DNA of 64,000 bases from Ardenticatenaceae bacterium (GCA_020634435.1 JACKBS010000015.1:1-64000), one strand, 5' to 3'; shown: positions 6,257 to 15,317, counted from the stretch's first letter. The notes: a model not told the origin generated them from the sequence alone. Made by a program: numbers and translations.

Positions 6257-7588
6257 TCAGGCACCGCTGCCCAACACTTCGTGGACCGCTTCAGTCAGAA
6301 TGGCAACCATCTCTACCAGTTGCACCTCCGTCACGATGAGCGGCGGCCCCAGCATGATAACATCCCCATTTTGCCCGTCGGCACAGCCCTGCGAGTAGTA
6401 GACAATGAGACCCTTACCAAACGCACGCTGCCAAATATCCCAGGCCAGATGCCGCGCGGCCGGGAACGGTTCCTTACTCAGTTTGTCCTGCACAAACTCC
6501 ACACCCCAAAACAGGCCACGCCCACGCACTTCACCTACGTTGGGATGATGCCCCAGCGCATCTTGCAACATCTCACCCAGCTTCTCGCCCATGACAGCCG
6601 AATTTTCTACCAGATGCTCTTTTTGCATGATTTGCAGGGTAGCCAGCGCCGCCGCGCAACCAACTGGATGATGGCTAAACGTGCCGCCGTGGTTCCAATC
6701 CCCCAACTTCTGGCGAATAAGCTCTACATCCGACGTTTTGGCCGCCACAAAACCAAGCGGGAAATAGCCCCCCGCCAGGCCTTTGGACGTAACGAGGATG
6801 TCTGGTTCCACGCCCCAATGGTTGATGCCCCACCATTTGCCAGTACGCCCCATGCCCACCAGCACCTCGTCGGCAATGAGCAGGACGCCATATTTGTCGC
6901 ACACGCGGCGTATGGCTGGCCAATAATCATCTGGGGGCACCACGGCCCCCAGGCTGGCTCCGCTGATTGGCTCAGCAATGAAAGCGGCCACCGTTTCGGC
7001 ACCATAAGCCATGATCGATTCTTCCAACCGACCGGCCAGTTCTTCCCCAGAAGCTTCAAAGCGGTAAGGATAGGGTGGCCGCACGTGCGGCATGTTCACC
7101 ATCATGCCCATGTACGGCGTGCGCAAGCCGGGACGGCCGCTTACGCCCAGTGCGCCCAAAGTCATGCCATGATAGCTTAGCGAACGACAGGTAATGATGT
7201 CACGGGTGGCCTCGCCACGCGCCTGCTGGATTTGCCGCGCCAGCTTGATGGCTCCCTCTACCACTTCAGAACCGCTGCTCAGGTAGAAAAAGCGCGCGTT
7301 GTCGATGGGCACCAGTTCCGCCAGCTCATTAGAAAGCTGTTCGGTGGCCTCATTGGTGAACATGAGCGCGTGCACATAGGCAGCTTTTTGCGCCTGTTCG
7401 GCCATCGCCGCCACAATTTCGGGACGGCCGTGTCCCACATTCACCACCAGCGGGCCACCAGAACCGTCCATGTAACGTTTGCCATCTTCATCAAATAAAT
7501 AAATGCCCTCCCCATAGTCAATCTTGGGGCGGGCATGGTTCATTTTGCGATAAAACACGTGTCCGTGCGGATGTTTGTAAGTTGTCAT
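6257..7588 (-). CDS. Class III (PLP) aminotransferase, 443 aa
   Basis: A fold-type I PLP aminotransferase of class III, the group that includes 4-aminobutyrate, ornithine and omega-amino acid transaminases. The substrate region begins with DGSGGPLVVNVGHGRPEI, the cofactor-binding part includes SSGSEVVEGAIKLAR and ADEVLVGMGRTG, and the Schiff-base lysine is in TSKGLAGGY near residue 270. Length is standard. The next gene on the same strand upstream encodes a P5C dehydrogenase, so ornithine or another omega-amino donor yielding a semialdehyde is an attractive but unproven substrate. No ribosome-binding site is evident before ATG at 7588; an intergenic repeat hairpin separates it from the dehydrogenase gene. 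Confidence 0.88.
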   Translation of the reverse strand: MTTYKHPHGHVFYRKMNHARPKIDYGEGIYLFDEDGKRYMDGSGGPLVVNVGHGRPEIVAAMAEQAQKAAYVHALMFTNEATEQLSNELAELVPIDNARFFYLSSGSEVVEGAIKLARQIQQARGEATRDIITCRSLSYHGMTLGALGVSGRPGLRTPYMGMMVNMPHVRPPYPYRFEASGEELAGRLEESIMAYGAETVAAFIAEPISGASLGAVVPPDDYWPAIRRVCDKYGVLLIADEVLVGMGRTGKWWGINHWGVEPDILVTSKGLAGGYFPLGFVAAKTSDVELIRQKLGDWNHGGTFSHHPVGCAAALATLQIMQKEHLVENSAVMGEKLGEMLQDALGHHPNVGEVRGRGLFWGVEFVQDKLSKEPFPAARHLAWDIWQRAFGKGLIVYYSQGCADGQNGDVIMLGPPLIVTEVQLVEMVAILTEAVHEVLGSGA

Positions 7589-7620
7589 TTTTGGTTCGGA
7601 AATGGGGGAAGGGAATTGAG

Positions 7621-7677
7621 TAATTAGGTAATTGGGTAATTTATTCAGTTACCCAATTACTCAGTTACCCAATTACC
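7621..7677. repeat. 8-bp tandem repeats forming a hairpin
   Basis: Units of the form TAATTNGG occur in direct order, then in inverted order. TAATTGGGTAA (7629-7639) pairs perfectly with 7649-7659 and again with 7665-7675. The repeat fills the gap between the aminotransferase and dehydrogenase genes. It may act as a transcript-end or processing structure, but no U tract follows. Confidence 0.7.
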
Positions 7678-7697
7678 ATATCTCCCGAACAGTTTCG

Positions 7698-9266
7698 TTA
7701 ATCCACGATAGTTTGGCTTTGCTCGTGCATGTATTGCTGGATGTAGTAGAAGCTGCCCGCTGCTTTACCAGTTGAGCCGCTGCCCTTCCAACCGCCAAAG
7801 GATTGATAACCCGGCCAGGCTCCCGTTGTCGCGCCGCCGGAACGGTTAACGTACAGCACACCAGCCTGAATATTGTCCAACCACCACTGCACTTCTTCGT
7901 CATCTTCGCTGAAGAAACCGGCCGTCAGACCGTATTCTACGTCGTTGGCCAGCTCCATCGCCTTGTCCATGTCATCAAAGGGAGCCACAGTGACGATGGG
8001 CAGGAACATTTCTTGTTTCCACAAGGCGTGTTCCAGCGGCAGGTTGTCCACAATGGTGGGGGCCACATAATAACCGTTGCCCACGTCTTCCAGAACCTTG
8101 CCACCAAAGACGATGTCGCCATTTTCTTGCAGATCGGCCACAAATTTGCGGTAGTCGTTGAAGGCGCTCTTGTTAGCCACTGGCCCCATCCAGTTTTCTT
8201 TCTTGGTAGGATCACCTACGTTGATTTGCGAGGTGAGGTCAATCAGCTTGGTCATAAACTCGTCTTTCACGGAACTTTCCACATAGACGCGGGAGCAAGC
8301 GGAACACTTTTGCCCCTGCAAACCAAAGGCAGAGCGCATCACGCCCATCGCTGCTTTGTCAATGTCGGCCTTTTTGCTGATGATGGTGGGGTTTTTACCG
8401 CCCATCTCGGCAATGACCGGGCGAGGGTAGCGGCCCTGAGCAAAGGTGCGCAGGATGTGCATACCCACATCGTAGCTGCCGGTGAAGGTAATGCCCGCCA
8501 CATCGGGATGGTCTACCAGAACCTGGCCTACGGAACGGCCGCCGCCGGTAACAAAGTTAAAGACGCCAGCCGGAACGCCCGCATCACGGAAGCATTCGGT
8601 GAGCAGCCAGGCGGTGTACGGGGTATCCGAAGCGGGCTTCAAGACCACGCAGTTACCCGCCACGAGCGCTGCACCGGACGGGCCGCCCGCCAGCGCACCA
8701 GGGAAGTTGAACGGGGAAATGACCGCCCAAACGCCGTAAGGCTTGAGCACACTGCGGTTATGGTGCTTGTCGCTTTCAGAAAGCAGCGGGCGGTTGAAGT
8801 TATTATTTTGCTCAACAGCGTCGCAGTTGTAACGGATGAGATCGGCCGTTTCTTCTACGTCGCCCAGCGCTTCGAGCCGGTTTTTGCCAATTTCTAGGCT
8901 CATGACAGCGCCCATGTGGAATAAGCGTTCACTGATCAGGTCGGCGGCTTGGCGCATAATGGCCACGCGCTCTTGCCAGGGACGGCTGCTCCAGGCAGGG
9001 AATGCGGCTTTAGCAGCAGCCACGGCATCGTTGACGTCTTGAGCCGAGCCGTACTGGAAGTGGCCCATCAACAGATCAAGGTCAACCGGGCTGCGCTTTT
9101 CAAACGTTTCAGCCGTAGACCGTTCTGCCCCATTAATGAACATGGGGAATGTTTTGCCAAAACCAGCCTTGGCCTCATCCACGGCCTCATCAAAATATTG
9201 ATGCAGCAGTGGATCGGGACTGGCCAGGGTGGAGTAGGTCACTTTAATATGTTTGCGTTCAGACAT
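7698..9266 (-). CDS. pruA: L-glutamate gamma-semialdehyde (P5C) dehydrogenase, 522 aa
   Basis: An NAD(P)-dependent aldehyde dehydrogenase. The catalytic block FGLQGQKCSACSRVYV (Cys near residue 314) is the form typical of 1-pyrroline-5-carboxylate dehydrogenases, and the general base region is VIAEMGGKNP. SPFNFPGALAGGPSGAAL and TFTGSYDVG form the nucleotide site. The length (about 520) fits the RocA/PruA monofunctional group rather than the long bifunctional PutA. It oxidises glutamate semialdehyde to glutamate in proline and arginine/ornithine breakdown. The start has an ideal AGGAGG box. Together with the downstream class III aminotransferase this suggests an ornithine-to-glutamate route, although no proline dehydrogenase is in view. 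The gene contains no ACGGCCGT octamer, unlike most genes here. Confidence 0.88.
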   Translation of the reverse strand: MSERKHIKVTYSTLASPDPLLHQYFDEAVDEAKAGFGKTFPMFINGAERSTAETFEKRSPVDLDLLMGHFQYGSAQDVNDAVAAAKAAFPAWSSRPWQERVAIMRQAADLISERLFHMGAVMSLEIGKNRLEALGDVEETADLIRYNCDAVEQNNNFNRPLLSESDKHHNRSVLKPYGVWAVISPFNFPGALAGGPSGAALVAGNCVVLKPASDTPYTAWLLTECFRDAGVPAGVFNFVTGGGRSVGQVLVDHPDVAGITFTGSYDVGMHILRTFAQGRYPRPVIAEMGGKNPTIISKKADIDKAAMGVMRSAFGLQGQKCSACSRVYVESSVKDEFMTKLIDLTSQINVGDPTKKENWMGPVANKSAFNDYRKFVADLQENGDIVFGGKVLEDVGNGYYVAPTIVDNLPLEHALWKQEMFLPIVTVAPFDDMDKAMELANDVEYGLTAGFFSEDDEEVQWWLDNIQAGVLYVNRSGGATTGAWPGYQSFGGWKGSGSTGKAAGSFYYIQQYMHEQSQTIVD

Positions 9267-9481
9267 AATCGCCTCCTAAGGGAAATGTGAGTAAACAATT
9301 GGGGCAACAGGTTTGTTGCTGTGGAAAGCCTGTGCAGGCGTTAGAAAGGTTCTTTTGGGATTCAGCAGGGCCTTAACCAACGGCGCTGCGGCTGAGGATT
9401 CTGCCCACATTATACCTTCGTTTGTGCATTGGAACAGCAAATTTTTAACGCGACACGATTCAATACAGCGATTTTGAACTG

Positions 9482-10060
9482 CTATGAACCGTCCAAGTAA
9501 ATGGACTGCTTTAGTTGGTAATCGGGCAGCGACAGCACAAAAGCGCAGGGTAAGGTTAGCGCCCGCCAAAATTGCAGCGGATCAAGCTGGGGATTGTGTT
9601 GGCAAATGAAGAGGGTCATGACTGTGCCATGGGCCACGATGGCCAGGTTTTCTTGCGGATGTCTCGCTAGCTGCTGCTGTACGGCCGTTCCAAACCTCTC
9701 TCGCGCCTGCACGGCCGTTTCTGCGCCAAACACCAGTTCATTGGGGTGAGCAAAGAAGGTGGCAACGGCCGTTTCAAACTCCGTCTTGTTGGCAAAATAA
9801 GGCACACCGCGCCGATCGTGCTCTTGCAAACCAACCGCCGTCTGGCACGGCACGCCAAAAACCTCAGCCAGTATCTGGCCGGTTTCTATCGCTTTGGGTT
9901 CGTGGCTGGTAACAAACAAATCAATTGGGTAAGGCTGGAGTTTGGCGGCGAGGGTTTGGCAGCGAATACGGCCGTCTTTAGAAAGCTGCCAGTTGGGAGT
10001 GGGAACGGCCGTATCTACCTGAACAGCGGAATGGCGAACCAGGACGAGATGGGCACACAT
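9482..10060 (-). CDS. Histidine phosphatase family protein, 192 aa
   Basis: A phosphoglycerate-mutase-like phosphatase. The N-terminal LVLVRHS carries the phospho-accepting His (usually RHG; Ser replaces Gly here), FVTSHEPKAIETGQIL is the second conserved block, and IVAHGTVM near residue 142 gives the second His. The physiological substrate is unknown; members range from sugar phosphatases to protein phosphatases. Five ACGGCCGT octamers lie in this short gene, contributing repeated TAV and ETAV tripeptides. The gap before the dehydrogenase gene (9267-9481) holds only a small GCAACA/TGTTGC hairpin. Confidence 0.82.
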   Translation of the reverse strand: MCAHLVLVRHSAVQVDTAVPTPNWQLSKDGRIRCQTLAAKLQPYPIDLFVTSHEPKAIETGQILAEVFGVPCQTAVGLQEHDRRGVPYFANKTEFETAVATFFAHPNELVFGAETAVQARERFGTAVQQQLARHPQENLAIVAHGTVMTLFICQHNPQLDPLQFWRALTLPCAFVLSLPDYQLKQSIYLDGS

Positions 10061-10062
10061 GA

Positions 10063-10102
10063 GGAGATTGGAGATTGGAGATGAAACAAATCTCCAATCT
10101 CC
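10063..10102. repeat. GAGATTG heptad repeat hairpin
   Basis: Direct GAGATTG heptads are followed by their inverted copies. GGAGATTGGAGAT (10070-10082) pairs perfectly over 13 bases with 10090-10102 around a 7-base loop. The structure lies just after the stop of the 10113-11495 gene and just before the phosphatase start, both on the minus strand. Confidence 0.7.
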
Positions 10103-10112
10103 AGTTTGTCTT

Positions 10113-11495
10113 TTACCCGCCTGTTAAAGCATCCAGCGACCACTGGGCATAATAGGCGTTGGGATTCACTTCCAGGGCAGCCTGGTAATTAGTAATGGCT
10201 TCACTAATCTGGCCAAGCGATTCAAGCGCCAGACCCTTGTACCAATACGTTTCTTCGACATTCCGACCACCCTGCGTTGAGAGAGTCGCATCCGCCAGGG
10301 CAATCACATCTTCATTACGGCCGCTCTTCCAGTACGCCATGTAGGGACGGAACTGATACCACAACATGCGCGGCGGCAAACCTAGCTCACGTGCCTGATC
10401 ATACGCCTGTGCGCCACCCTGATAATATTGGGCTTCACCTGTTCGCACCCCCATTTCCGTCAAAGCAGAACCCAGGTTAAACCAGGCAAATACATTTTCC
10501 GAATCGGCATCAATTTCTGCCTGAGCGCGAGCGGCCACCATGCGCCACATCGCCATCGGATCAGACAATTCTGGCCCTAAAATGGCCTCTACCTCAGCTT
10601 CTTGGGATGGATAGTACACGACGTAGAAGGTGTAGTTAAACTGCTGCCAATAATATAAAAACTCTTCGTAATCATCGGTACGGCCGCGGCCATCAAACGG
10701 ACCCAAATAGCTGTCCTGGCTGTAAAGAATGCTCTTTTCGTCGTCATAACCAAAGACGGTCAGGTAATGCCCATACCACCCGTCTGTGGGTAAGTCATAC
10801 CCTTTTTCGATTACCACCGGATAGCCAGCAGCAATAAACTGCTTGAGCAGTTCTAGCGTACCGCCACTGTGTGCACTAGCCATAAAAGAACCGCCCGTGC
10901 GCTCGTTCACATAATCGGCAATTTGCCAGGGGCTCACGTTGCGGTCTTCGCTGTTCGGCTTGAGGTAATCGGCAACCTCTTCCTGGGTAATGTCATAGCC
11001 TAAATAGTTAAGCGTTTGGGTTAGATTGGCCGGGCCGCAGTTGTTAAAGGTCTGCCGAACGACGCCCATACCCTCCAAAATATGCGAGACGGGCAGTGGT
11101 TCTGGCGTGGGGGTATTCGTTGGCGTGGGCATGGGGGTGTTGGTGGGGCGCGGCGTGGCGTCTACGGTTTCGGGCGCTTCAGTCGGTGCCTCAGTTGGTT
11201 TCAGGGTAGCGGTTGGCTCGGGAACGGCCGTTACCGAATTCGAAATCAACGCGTTAATATCCACCTGGGTTTCGCTGGCCGAGGCCACCGCCACGGGCAG
11301 AGCCGTCGCCATAGGCGCGACCTGATCGATAACACCTTCAACAATACCGCTCAAAAATGGGCTGCGCTCCTGCAAAGCCACCCGGTAGCGACCGGGAATA
11401 GACCCCACCACGCCGGGCAACACCAGCAGCCCAACGATCAGGAGCACCTGTATTCCAGCAATCGTTAAAATCAACTTTTTTGTTTTTGGTTTCAT
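10113..11495 (-). CDS. Exported C39-like cysteine peptidase with TPRs, 460 aa
   Basis: An N-terminal membrane anchor (about residues 8-30) is followed by a Thr/Pro-rich linker (about 80-140). A Peptidase_C39_2 domain follows: TFNNCGPANLTQTL has the nucleophilic Cys, and GWYGHYLTVFGYDD the His. The C-terminal third contains tetratricopeptide-like repeats (ENVFAWFNLGSALTEMG; YWYKGLALESLGQ). The protein probably sits outside the membrane and processes or binds peptides. It is 40-50 percent alike by eye to the next gene and both read leftward, so they arose by tandem duplication. C39 domains of this type are not the GG-leader peptidases of ABC exporters. The substrate is unknown. Confidence 0.8.
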   Translation of the reverse strand: MKPKTKKLILTIAGIQVLLIVGLLVLPGVVGSIPGRYRVALQERSPFLSGIVEGVIDQVAPMATALPVAVASASETQVDINALISNSVTAVPEPTATLKPTEAPTEAPETVDATPRPTNTPMPTPTNTPTPEPLPVSHILEGMGVVRQTFNNCGPANLTQTLNYLGYDITQEEVADYLKPNSEDRNVSPWQIADYVNERTGGSFMASAHSGGTLELLKQFIAAGYPVVIEKGYDLPTDGWYGHYLTVFGYDDEKSILYSQDSYLGPFDGRGRTDDYEEFLYYWQQFNYTFYVVYYPSQEAEVEAILGPELSDPMAMWRMVAARAQAEIDADSENVFAWFNLGSALTEMGVRTGEAQYYQGGAQAYDQARELGLPPRMLWYQFRPYMAYWKSGRNEDVIALADATLSTQGGRNVEETYWYKGLALESLGQISEAITNYQAALEVNPNAYYAQWSLDALTGG

Positions 11496-11519
11496 ACTCT
11501 CTTCCGCCTGTCCAGAAAT

Positions 11520-11588
11520 CGGTAATCCGTAGTCGGTAGTCCGTAATCAGTAAAAGCTCCGATTACCGTTCAGCGCTTACCGATTACC
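11520..11588. repeat. GGTAATC-type heptad repeats
   Basis: The run GGTAATC, CGTAGTC, GGTAGTC, CGTAATC is followed by inverted GATTACC copies at 11561 and 11581. It fills the space between the two C39 genes and overlaps the end of the upstream one, whose last codons (Gly-Asn-Arg-stop) come from a repeat unit. Confidence 0.65.
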
Positions 11589-12917
11589 GCTCAATTCGGC
11601 CAAAGCCACAACAGCAGGGTCGAAATTGGGATTGAACGTGGCGGCCTTCTCTAAGTTATCTTCGGCAGCGGCCGTTTGGCCAGTTGCCTCCAAGGCTAAT
11701 CCTTTGTAATAAAATGATTCTTCAAAATACGGCCGATCCTTCAAAGTTACGTCGGCCAACAAAATGACATCTTCATAACGGCCTACTTCGTAGTAAGCCT
11801 CATAGGGGCCAAATTGGTACCACAACATACGCCAGGGCAGTCCAATGGCCCGCGCCTGATCAAACGCGGTACTGGCGTGCTCATAATCACCATGAGCATT
11901 GAGGCTTGTACCCAGATTGAACCAGAAGAACGCATTTTCCGGGTCAGCTGCGGCATCCGCTTGCGCCTGCGCCAAGGAACGATCCCACATTGCAGCCTCG
12001 TCCATATCGGCACCGATGATTTGCGCGGCTAGTTCCGCCTGTTCAGGGCGGTACACAGCAATATAGTTGCGGTTAAATTGGGGCCAATATGACTCCACTT
12101 CCGCATAGGTGAGGTTACGGCCGTTTCTATCAGCATTTTCACCCGGCACATCACTCGTGCCAAACCAGGAATCGTACACAAAAAACTGCTGATTGGCATC
12201 ATCGTAAGCCACAACCAGCAGGTAATGGCCATACCAGCCCAGCCAACGGTACTCACCCGGCGGGTCAATACCAATTTCCACAATCACCGGAATGCCGTTA
12301 GCGATAAACTGCTTGAGCGTTTCAATACGGCCGTTCACCCGACTAATTGCCTGGTACGGCGTCTGTTCGTTAACAAATGCCGCCATCTCGGCTGGGCTCA
12401 CGTTGCGATCCTCTGGGTTGGGTTTTAAAACAGCGGCCGTATCGCTTTGGGTTAAAAACAAGTCAAAGTAGCTCAAGGTCATGGCCATCGTCGCCGGGCC
12501 GCAGTTGTTCCAATCCTGAAAAATGTGGTGAATCCCCTCTAAGCGGGCCGATGCGGGAATCGGAACGGCCGTTGCCGTTGGTTCAGGCGAAGGGGTGGCG
12601 GTGGGTGGAACGGCCGTTGGCTCCGGCGTGACATTGTCGCCCAAAGGCGCATTGGTAGGCGTAGGCAGCACCACAACCACCTGCGGCGCGGCCAGGGGTG
12701 TGGGTTCACCCAGCAAACTACCCGCATCCAAAGGCAAGGCCACGGTCGGCAAAATTGGCACATCTTGCTGCGGCGAAGCAATCGCCAGCAGCGGTTTCGG
12801 CAGCCAGCGGGCCGCATACCGGGGCGGAATAGCACGCAACAGCGGCGGTGTGACAAACACACCCACCACCAGCAGACCCACCATGCCTATGAGCAATTGC
12901 TTCCATTTCTTACGCAT
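11577..12917 (-). CDS. Exported C39-like cysteine peptidase with TPRs, paralogue, 446 aa
   Basis: It has the same design as the 10113-11495 protein: an N-terminal hydrophobic anchor (about 8-28), a Pro/Thr/Ala-rich linker, a C39_2 domain with WNNCGPATMAMTL (Cys) and GWYGHYLLVVAYDD (His), and C-terminal TPRs (ENAFFWFNLGTSLNAHG; SFYYKGLALEATGQ). The reach of the linker suggests the catalytic domain is held at a distance from the membrane. A candidate promoter lies at 12956-12983. Its last residues are encoded by an intergenic repeat, suggesting the repeat arrived or expanded at the gene end. No partner gene reveals the target. Confidence 0.8.
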   Translation of the reverse strand: MRKKWKQLLIGMVGLLVVGVFVTPPLLRAIPPRYAARWLPKPLLAIASPQQDVPILPTVALPLDAGSLLGEPTPLAAPQVVVVLPTPTNAPLGDNVTPEPTAVPPTATPSPEPTATAVPIPASARLEGIHHIFQDWNNCGPATMAMTLSYFDLFLTQSDTAAVLKPNPEDRNVSPAEMAAFVNEQTPYQAISRVNGRIETLKQFIANGIPVIVEIGIDPPGEYRWLGWYGHYLLVVAYDDANQQFFVYDSWFGTSDVPGENADRNGRNLTYAEVESYWPQFNRNYIAVYRPEQAELAAQIIGADMDEAAMWDRSLAQAQADAAADPENAFFWFNLGTSLNAHGDYEHASTAFDQARAIGLPWRMLWYQFGPYEAYYEVGRYEDVILLADVTLKDRPYFEESFYYKGLALEATGQTAAAEDNLEKAATFNPNFDPAVVALAELSGNR

Positions 12918-12955
12918 AAAAAATTGAGCGTCCTTCCTACCTTACAGCGAAGTTT

Positions 12956-12983
12956 AGTATAACGATTGCCAATGATCAGCCAA
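12956..12983 (-). promoter_or_regulatory. Candidate promoter of the C39 gene pair
   Basis: On the minus strand TTGGCT (12978-12983) and TATACT (12956-12961) are 16 bases apart, about 40 bases before the gene start at 12917. An AAGGA box precedes the start codon. The match is moderate. Confidence 0.4.
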
Positions 12984-13170
12984 GCGCGCCCAACCTCCGT
13001 TTACCCAACTCTTAATTAGCGGCAAAACCATTATTTGAGTCCGAATGACTTTTATCGTCACAATTCGAGGGGATTGTCACTGGCAAACGGCCGTTTCGCT
13101 CAGGCATAATCAGTTTATACTTTAGGGAAGCTGGCAGTCTGCCGGAAACACAATCTTGTTGGAGGCTACT

Positions 13171-13665
13171 ATGTTTAATCATTTGCTCGTCCCCCTAGAC
13201 GGTTCACCTCTGGCCGAAGCTGCCTTGCCCGCCGCCACCGAAATGGCCAGCAAATTCAACAGCAAAATCACGCTTGCCTGGGTCATTCAGCCCCCGCATC
13301 TCATCATGACCGCCGCCAGTGGCAGCGTCTATGCCCAACTCCTCACCGAAATGCGCAACCAATCGGAACAAGATGCCCATTCCTATCTCCGCAGCCACAA
13401 AGACCTTCTACGCCAGCAAGGCTACAATGTCCAGGCAATTGTCACCGAAGGCGAAAATATTGCCGATGCGCTACTCGAAGTGACCGCCGACCAGGGAATA
13501 GACACCATCATCATGAGTACGCACGGTCGCGGTGGCATCAGCCGCTGGGTCTTTGGCAGCGTTGCCGACAAAGTGCTGCGCCAGGCCGAGGTTCCTGTTT
13601 TGCTCATCCGGGCCAAAGAAGAATCGGCAGATTGGCACCCGCGCGAAACAGAAACGGCCGTCTAA
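13171..13665 (+). CDS. Universal stress protein (UspA family), 164 aa
   Basis: A single UspA domain. The N-terminal FNHLLVPLDGSPLAEAAL and the ATP-binding signature STHGRGGISRWVFGSVADKVLRQ are present (GxxGx-GS form near residues 116-131), indicating the nucleotide-binding subclass. PVLLIR closes the last strand. ATG at 13171 follows GGAGG; upstream in-frame TTG codons at 13156 and 13159 are not needed. The C-terminal tail ends in ETAV from an ACGGCCGT octamer at the very end of the gene. It stands alone between divergent and convergent neighbours. Confidence 0.88.
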   Translation: MFNHLLVPLDGSPLAEAALPAATEMASKFNSKITLAWVIQPPHLIMTAASGSVYAQLLTEMRNQSEQDAHSYLRSHKDLLRQQGYNVQAIVTEGENIADALLEVTADQGIDTIIMSTHGRGGISRWVFGSVADKVLRQAEVPVLLIRAKEESADWHPRETETAV

Positions 13666-13681
13666 CTTCGCCAAATCCTCT

Positions 13682-15136
13682 CTAAAAATCCGCTTGTTGA
13701 GTGCAGGTCAACTGCACAATTAACCGGCTCTGGCCTTGCACCCGCATGCGCTCATCCAGATGCAGCCCGACAATCCAGGCTGGCTGCTCACCCGCAGCGA
13801 CAATTGGCCACCACGGCCGTTCCCCTCTGGCCACCTTGCGATCGCTCAACAAATCTTGGATAGCCTGACTGTGCCCACCTAACCCTAGCGGCTGGAACCG
13901 CTCACCAGGATGCGACGGCCGTACCCACAAAACATCTCCCTGCTCCACCGCTGCAAACGCCCGCCACGGATCGCGGTTTTGCTGAACGTCTGCCAAAGTA
14001 AGGTCTGGCTGCAAAACGGCCGTAATCCGCCAACCACCAGCCAGCTCCACTTCCCCCGGTATTGGCAGCGCCACCGGACTTTCCATCATCACCTGCGGCA
14101 CGTGCAGAGACTGCGCCTCTCCCACGTCACCCAACACCAACTGCCCTGCCGTTACCTGCATCACCAGGCCGCCAGGCAAAAAAACGGCCGTTCCTGATGT
14201 CGGTTCCAAACTCAGCAGTCGAGCTTGTTCGATGGTGGCAAAACTGATTTCGGTGTGAAACGGCCGTAGCTGTTGCACCGCCCGCCGTAACGCTAACCGC
14301 TGCCAGGCTACGGGCAGCGCAATAAACGCACCCCGGTCCAATTTGAGCCACTCAGCACAGGCATCTACCCAAATCGTTGGCCAAAGCGCATCAAACTGTG
14401 CGCTTAAAGCAGCATATTCATCCGCGGTAATCGCCGCCAACTGCTGCAAACTAGCGGAAATTTGCGGATTGTAACTTTCTAAAAGGGGCAACAGCTCATG
14501 GCGGATTCGATTGCGCACGAACTGGACATCTTCATTGCTATCGTCAATGCGTGGTTTTAAACCATGCCGGGCACAGTATGCCTCAATCTCGGCGCGGCGC
14601 AGGTGAAGGAACGGCCGTACCAGCACAACATCGCTTGCACCAGGAACCTCACCCACGGGCAGCATCCCGCGCAACCCGGCGCTGCCACTGCCCCGCAGCA
14701 GGTGCAGCAGCACCGTCTCCGCCTGGTCATCGGCGTGGTGGGCAACCGCAACGGCCGTTGCGCCTACCAACTGCGCTTGCTCGGCCAAAAACTCGTACCG
14801 GGCCAGCCGCCCCGCGGCTTCCAACGATAATTTTTCTTGCTCAGCTAGCTCAGCAACATCAATTTTTTGCCCCACAAAAGGAATGTGCCAGGCAACGGCC
14901 GTCGCCTCGACAAAGGTGGCTTCCTCATCAGCGGCCGCGCGCAGCCCGTGGTTCAGGTGAGCCACCACCAACCGATCCGCACCGAGCTGCCGCCACAGCA
15001 TGTGCAGCAGCGCCAGTGAATCGGCCCCGCCAGAGACGCCAACCAGCAGCTTTGTTTGGGGTAATGTGAGAGGAAACGGCCGTATCGTTTGTACAACCGT
15101 GCGCCACAGCCGTCTATCCTCCTTATCGTTCTTCAT
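13682..15136 (-). CDS. tilS: tRNA(Ile)-lysidine synthase, 484 aa
   Basis: TilS modifies C34 of tRNA-Ile(CAU) to lysidine, changing its decoding to AUA. The PP-loop ATPase signature is VSGGADSLALLH near residues 32-43. HLNHGLR and AVAHHADDQAETVL follow in the expected order, and the middle and C-terminal domains are present. I set the start at the ATG at 15134-15136, because the frame remains open upstream only by reading through tRNA-Leu. The gene is about 55 bases after the tRNA on the same strand and probably shares its promoter. Nine or more ACGGCCGT copies lie in the less conserved domains. Confidence 0.92.
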   Translation of the reverse strand: MKNDKEDRRLWRTVVQTIRPFPLTLPQTKLLVGVSGGADSLALLHMLWRQLGADRLVVAHLNHGLRAAADEEATFVEATAVAWHIPFVGQKIDVAELAEQEKLSLEAAGRLARYEFLAEQAQLVGATAVAVAHHADDQAETVLLHLLRGSGSAGLRGMLPVGEVPGASDVVLVRPFLHLRRAEIEAYCARHGLKPRIDDSNEDVQFVRNRIRHELLPLLESYNPQISASLQQLAAITADEYAALSAQFDALWPTIWVDACAEWLKLDRGAFIALPVAWQRLALRRAVQQLRPFHTEISFATIEQARLLSLEPTSGTAVFLPGGLVMQVTAGQLVLGDVGEAQSLHVPQVMMESPVALPIPGEVELAGGWRITAVLQPDLTLADVQQNRDPWRAFAAVEQGDVLWVRPSHPGERFQPLGLGGHSQAIQDLLSDRKVARGERPWWPIVAAGEQPAWIVGLHLDERMRVQGQSRLIVQLTCTQQADF

Positions 15137-15192
15137 CCTGGCATTCCATTCCCATAAACGAAAAATGGCCCAAGAAGGGCCATAAAGTTGAG

Positions 15193-15275
15193 TAGGGCGG
15201 GTGGGACTCGAACCCACACGGACTGACGTCCGGCAGATTTTAAGTCTGCTGCGTCTACCATTTCGCCACCGCCCC
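15193..15275 (-). tRNA. tRNA-Leu (anticodon TAA)
   Basis: The minus strand folds as a class II tRNA. The acceptor is GGGGCGG with CCGCCCT (a G-U closing pair), the anticodon stem GCAGA/TCTGC encloses CTTAAAA with anticodon TAA, a long variable arm follows, and the T arm has GTTCGAGTC. The discriminator base is A and CCA is not encoded. Confidence 0.95.
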
Positions 15276-15288
15276 ACACAGGGGAATA

Positions 15289-15317
15289 ATTGTACACGTG
15301 AAAGAACGGCCGTACAA
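15289..15317 (-). promoter_or_regulatory. Promoter of tRNA-Leu and probably tilS
   Basis: On the minus strand TTGTAC (15312-15317) and TACAAT (15289-15294) are separated by 17 bases, placing the start a few bases before the tRNA. The 17-base spacer contains most of an ACGGCCGT octamer that overlaps the -35 hexamer. Confidence 0.65.

Noticed and set aside
6182..7180. Long plus-strand open frame opposite the aminotransferase
   Set aside because: It is the antisense shadow of a well-supported class III aminotransferase and shows no protein family pattern.
7803..8897. 364-residue plus-strand frame opposite the P5C dehydrogenase
   Set aside because: The minus-strand gene has catalytic motifs and an ideal ribosome-binding site; the opposing frame has none.
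15137..15277. N-terminal 47-residue extension of TilS
   Set aside because: It is translated tRNA-Leu and spacer sequence; the PP-loop protein begins normally at the ATG at 15136.
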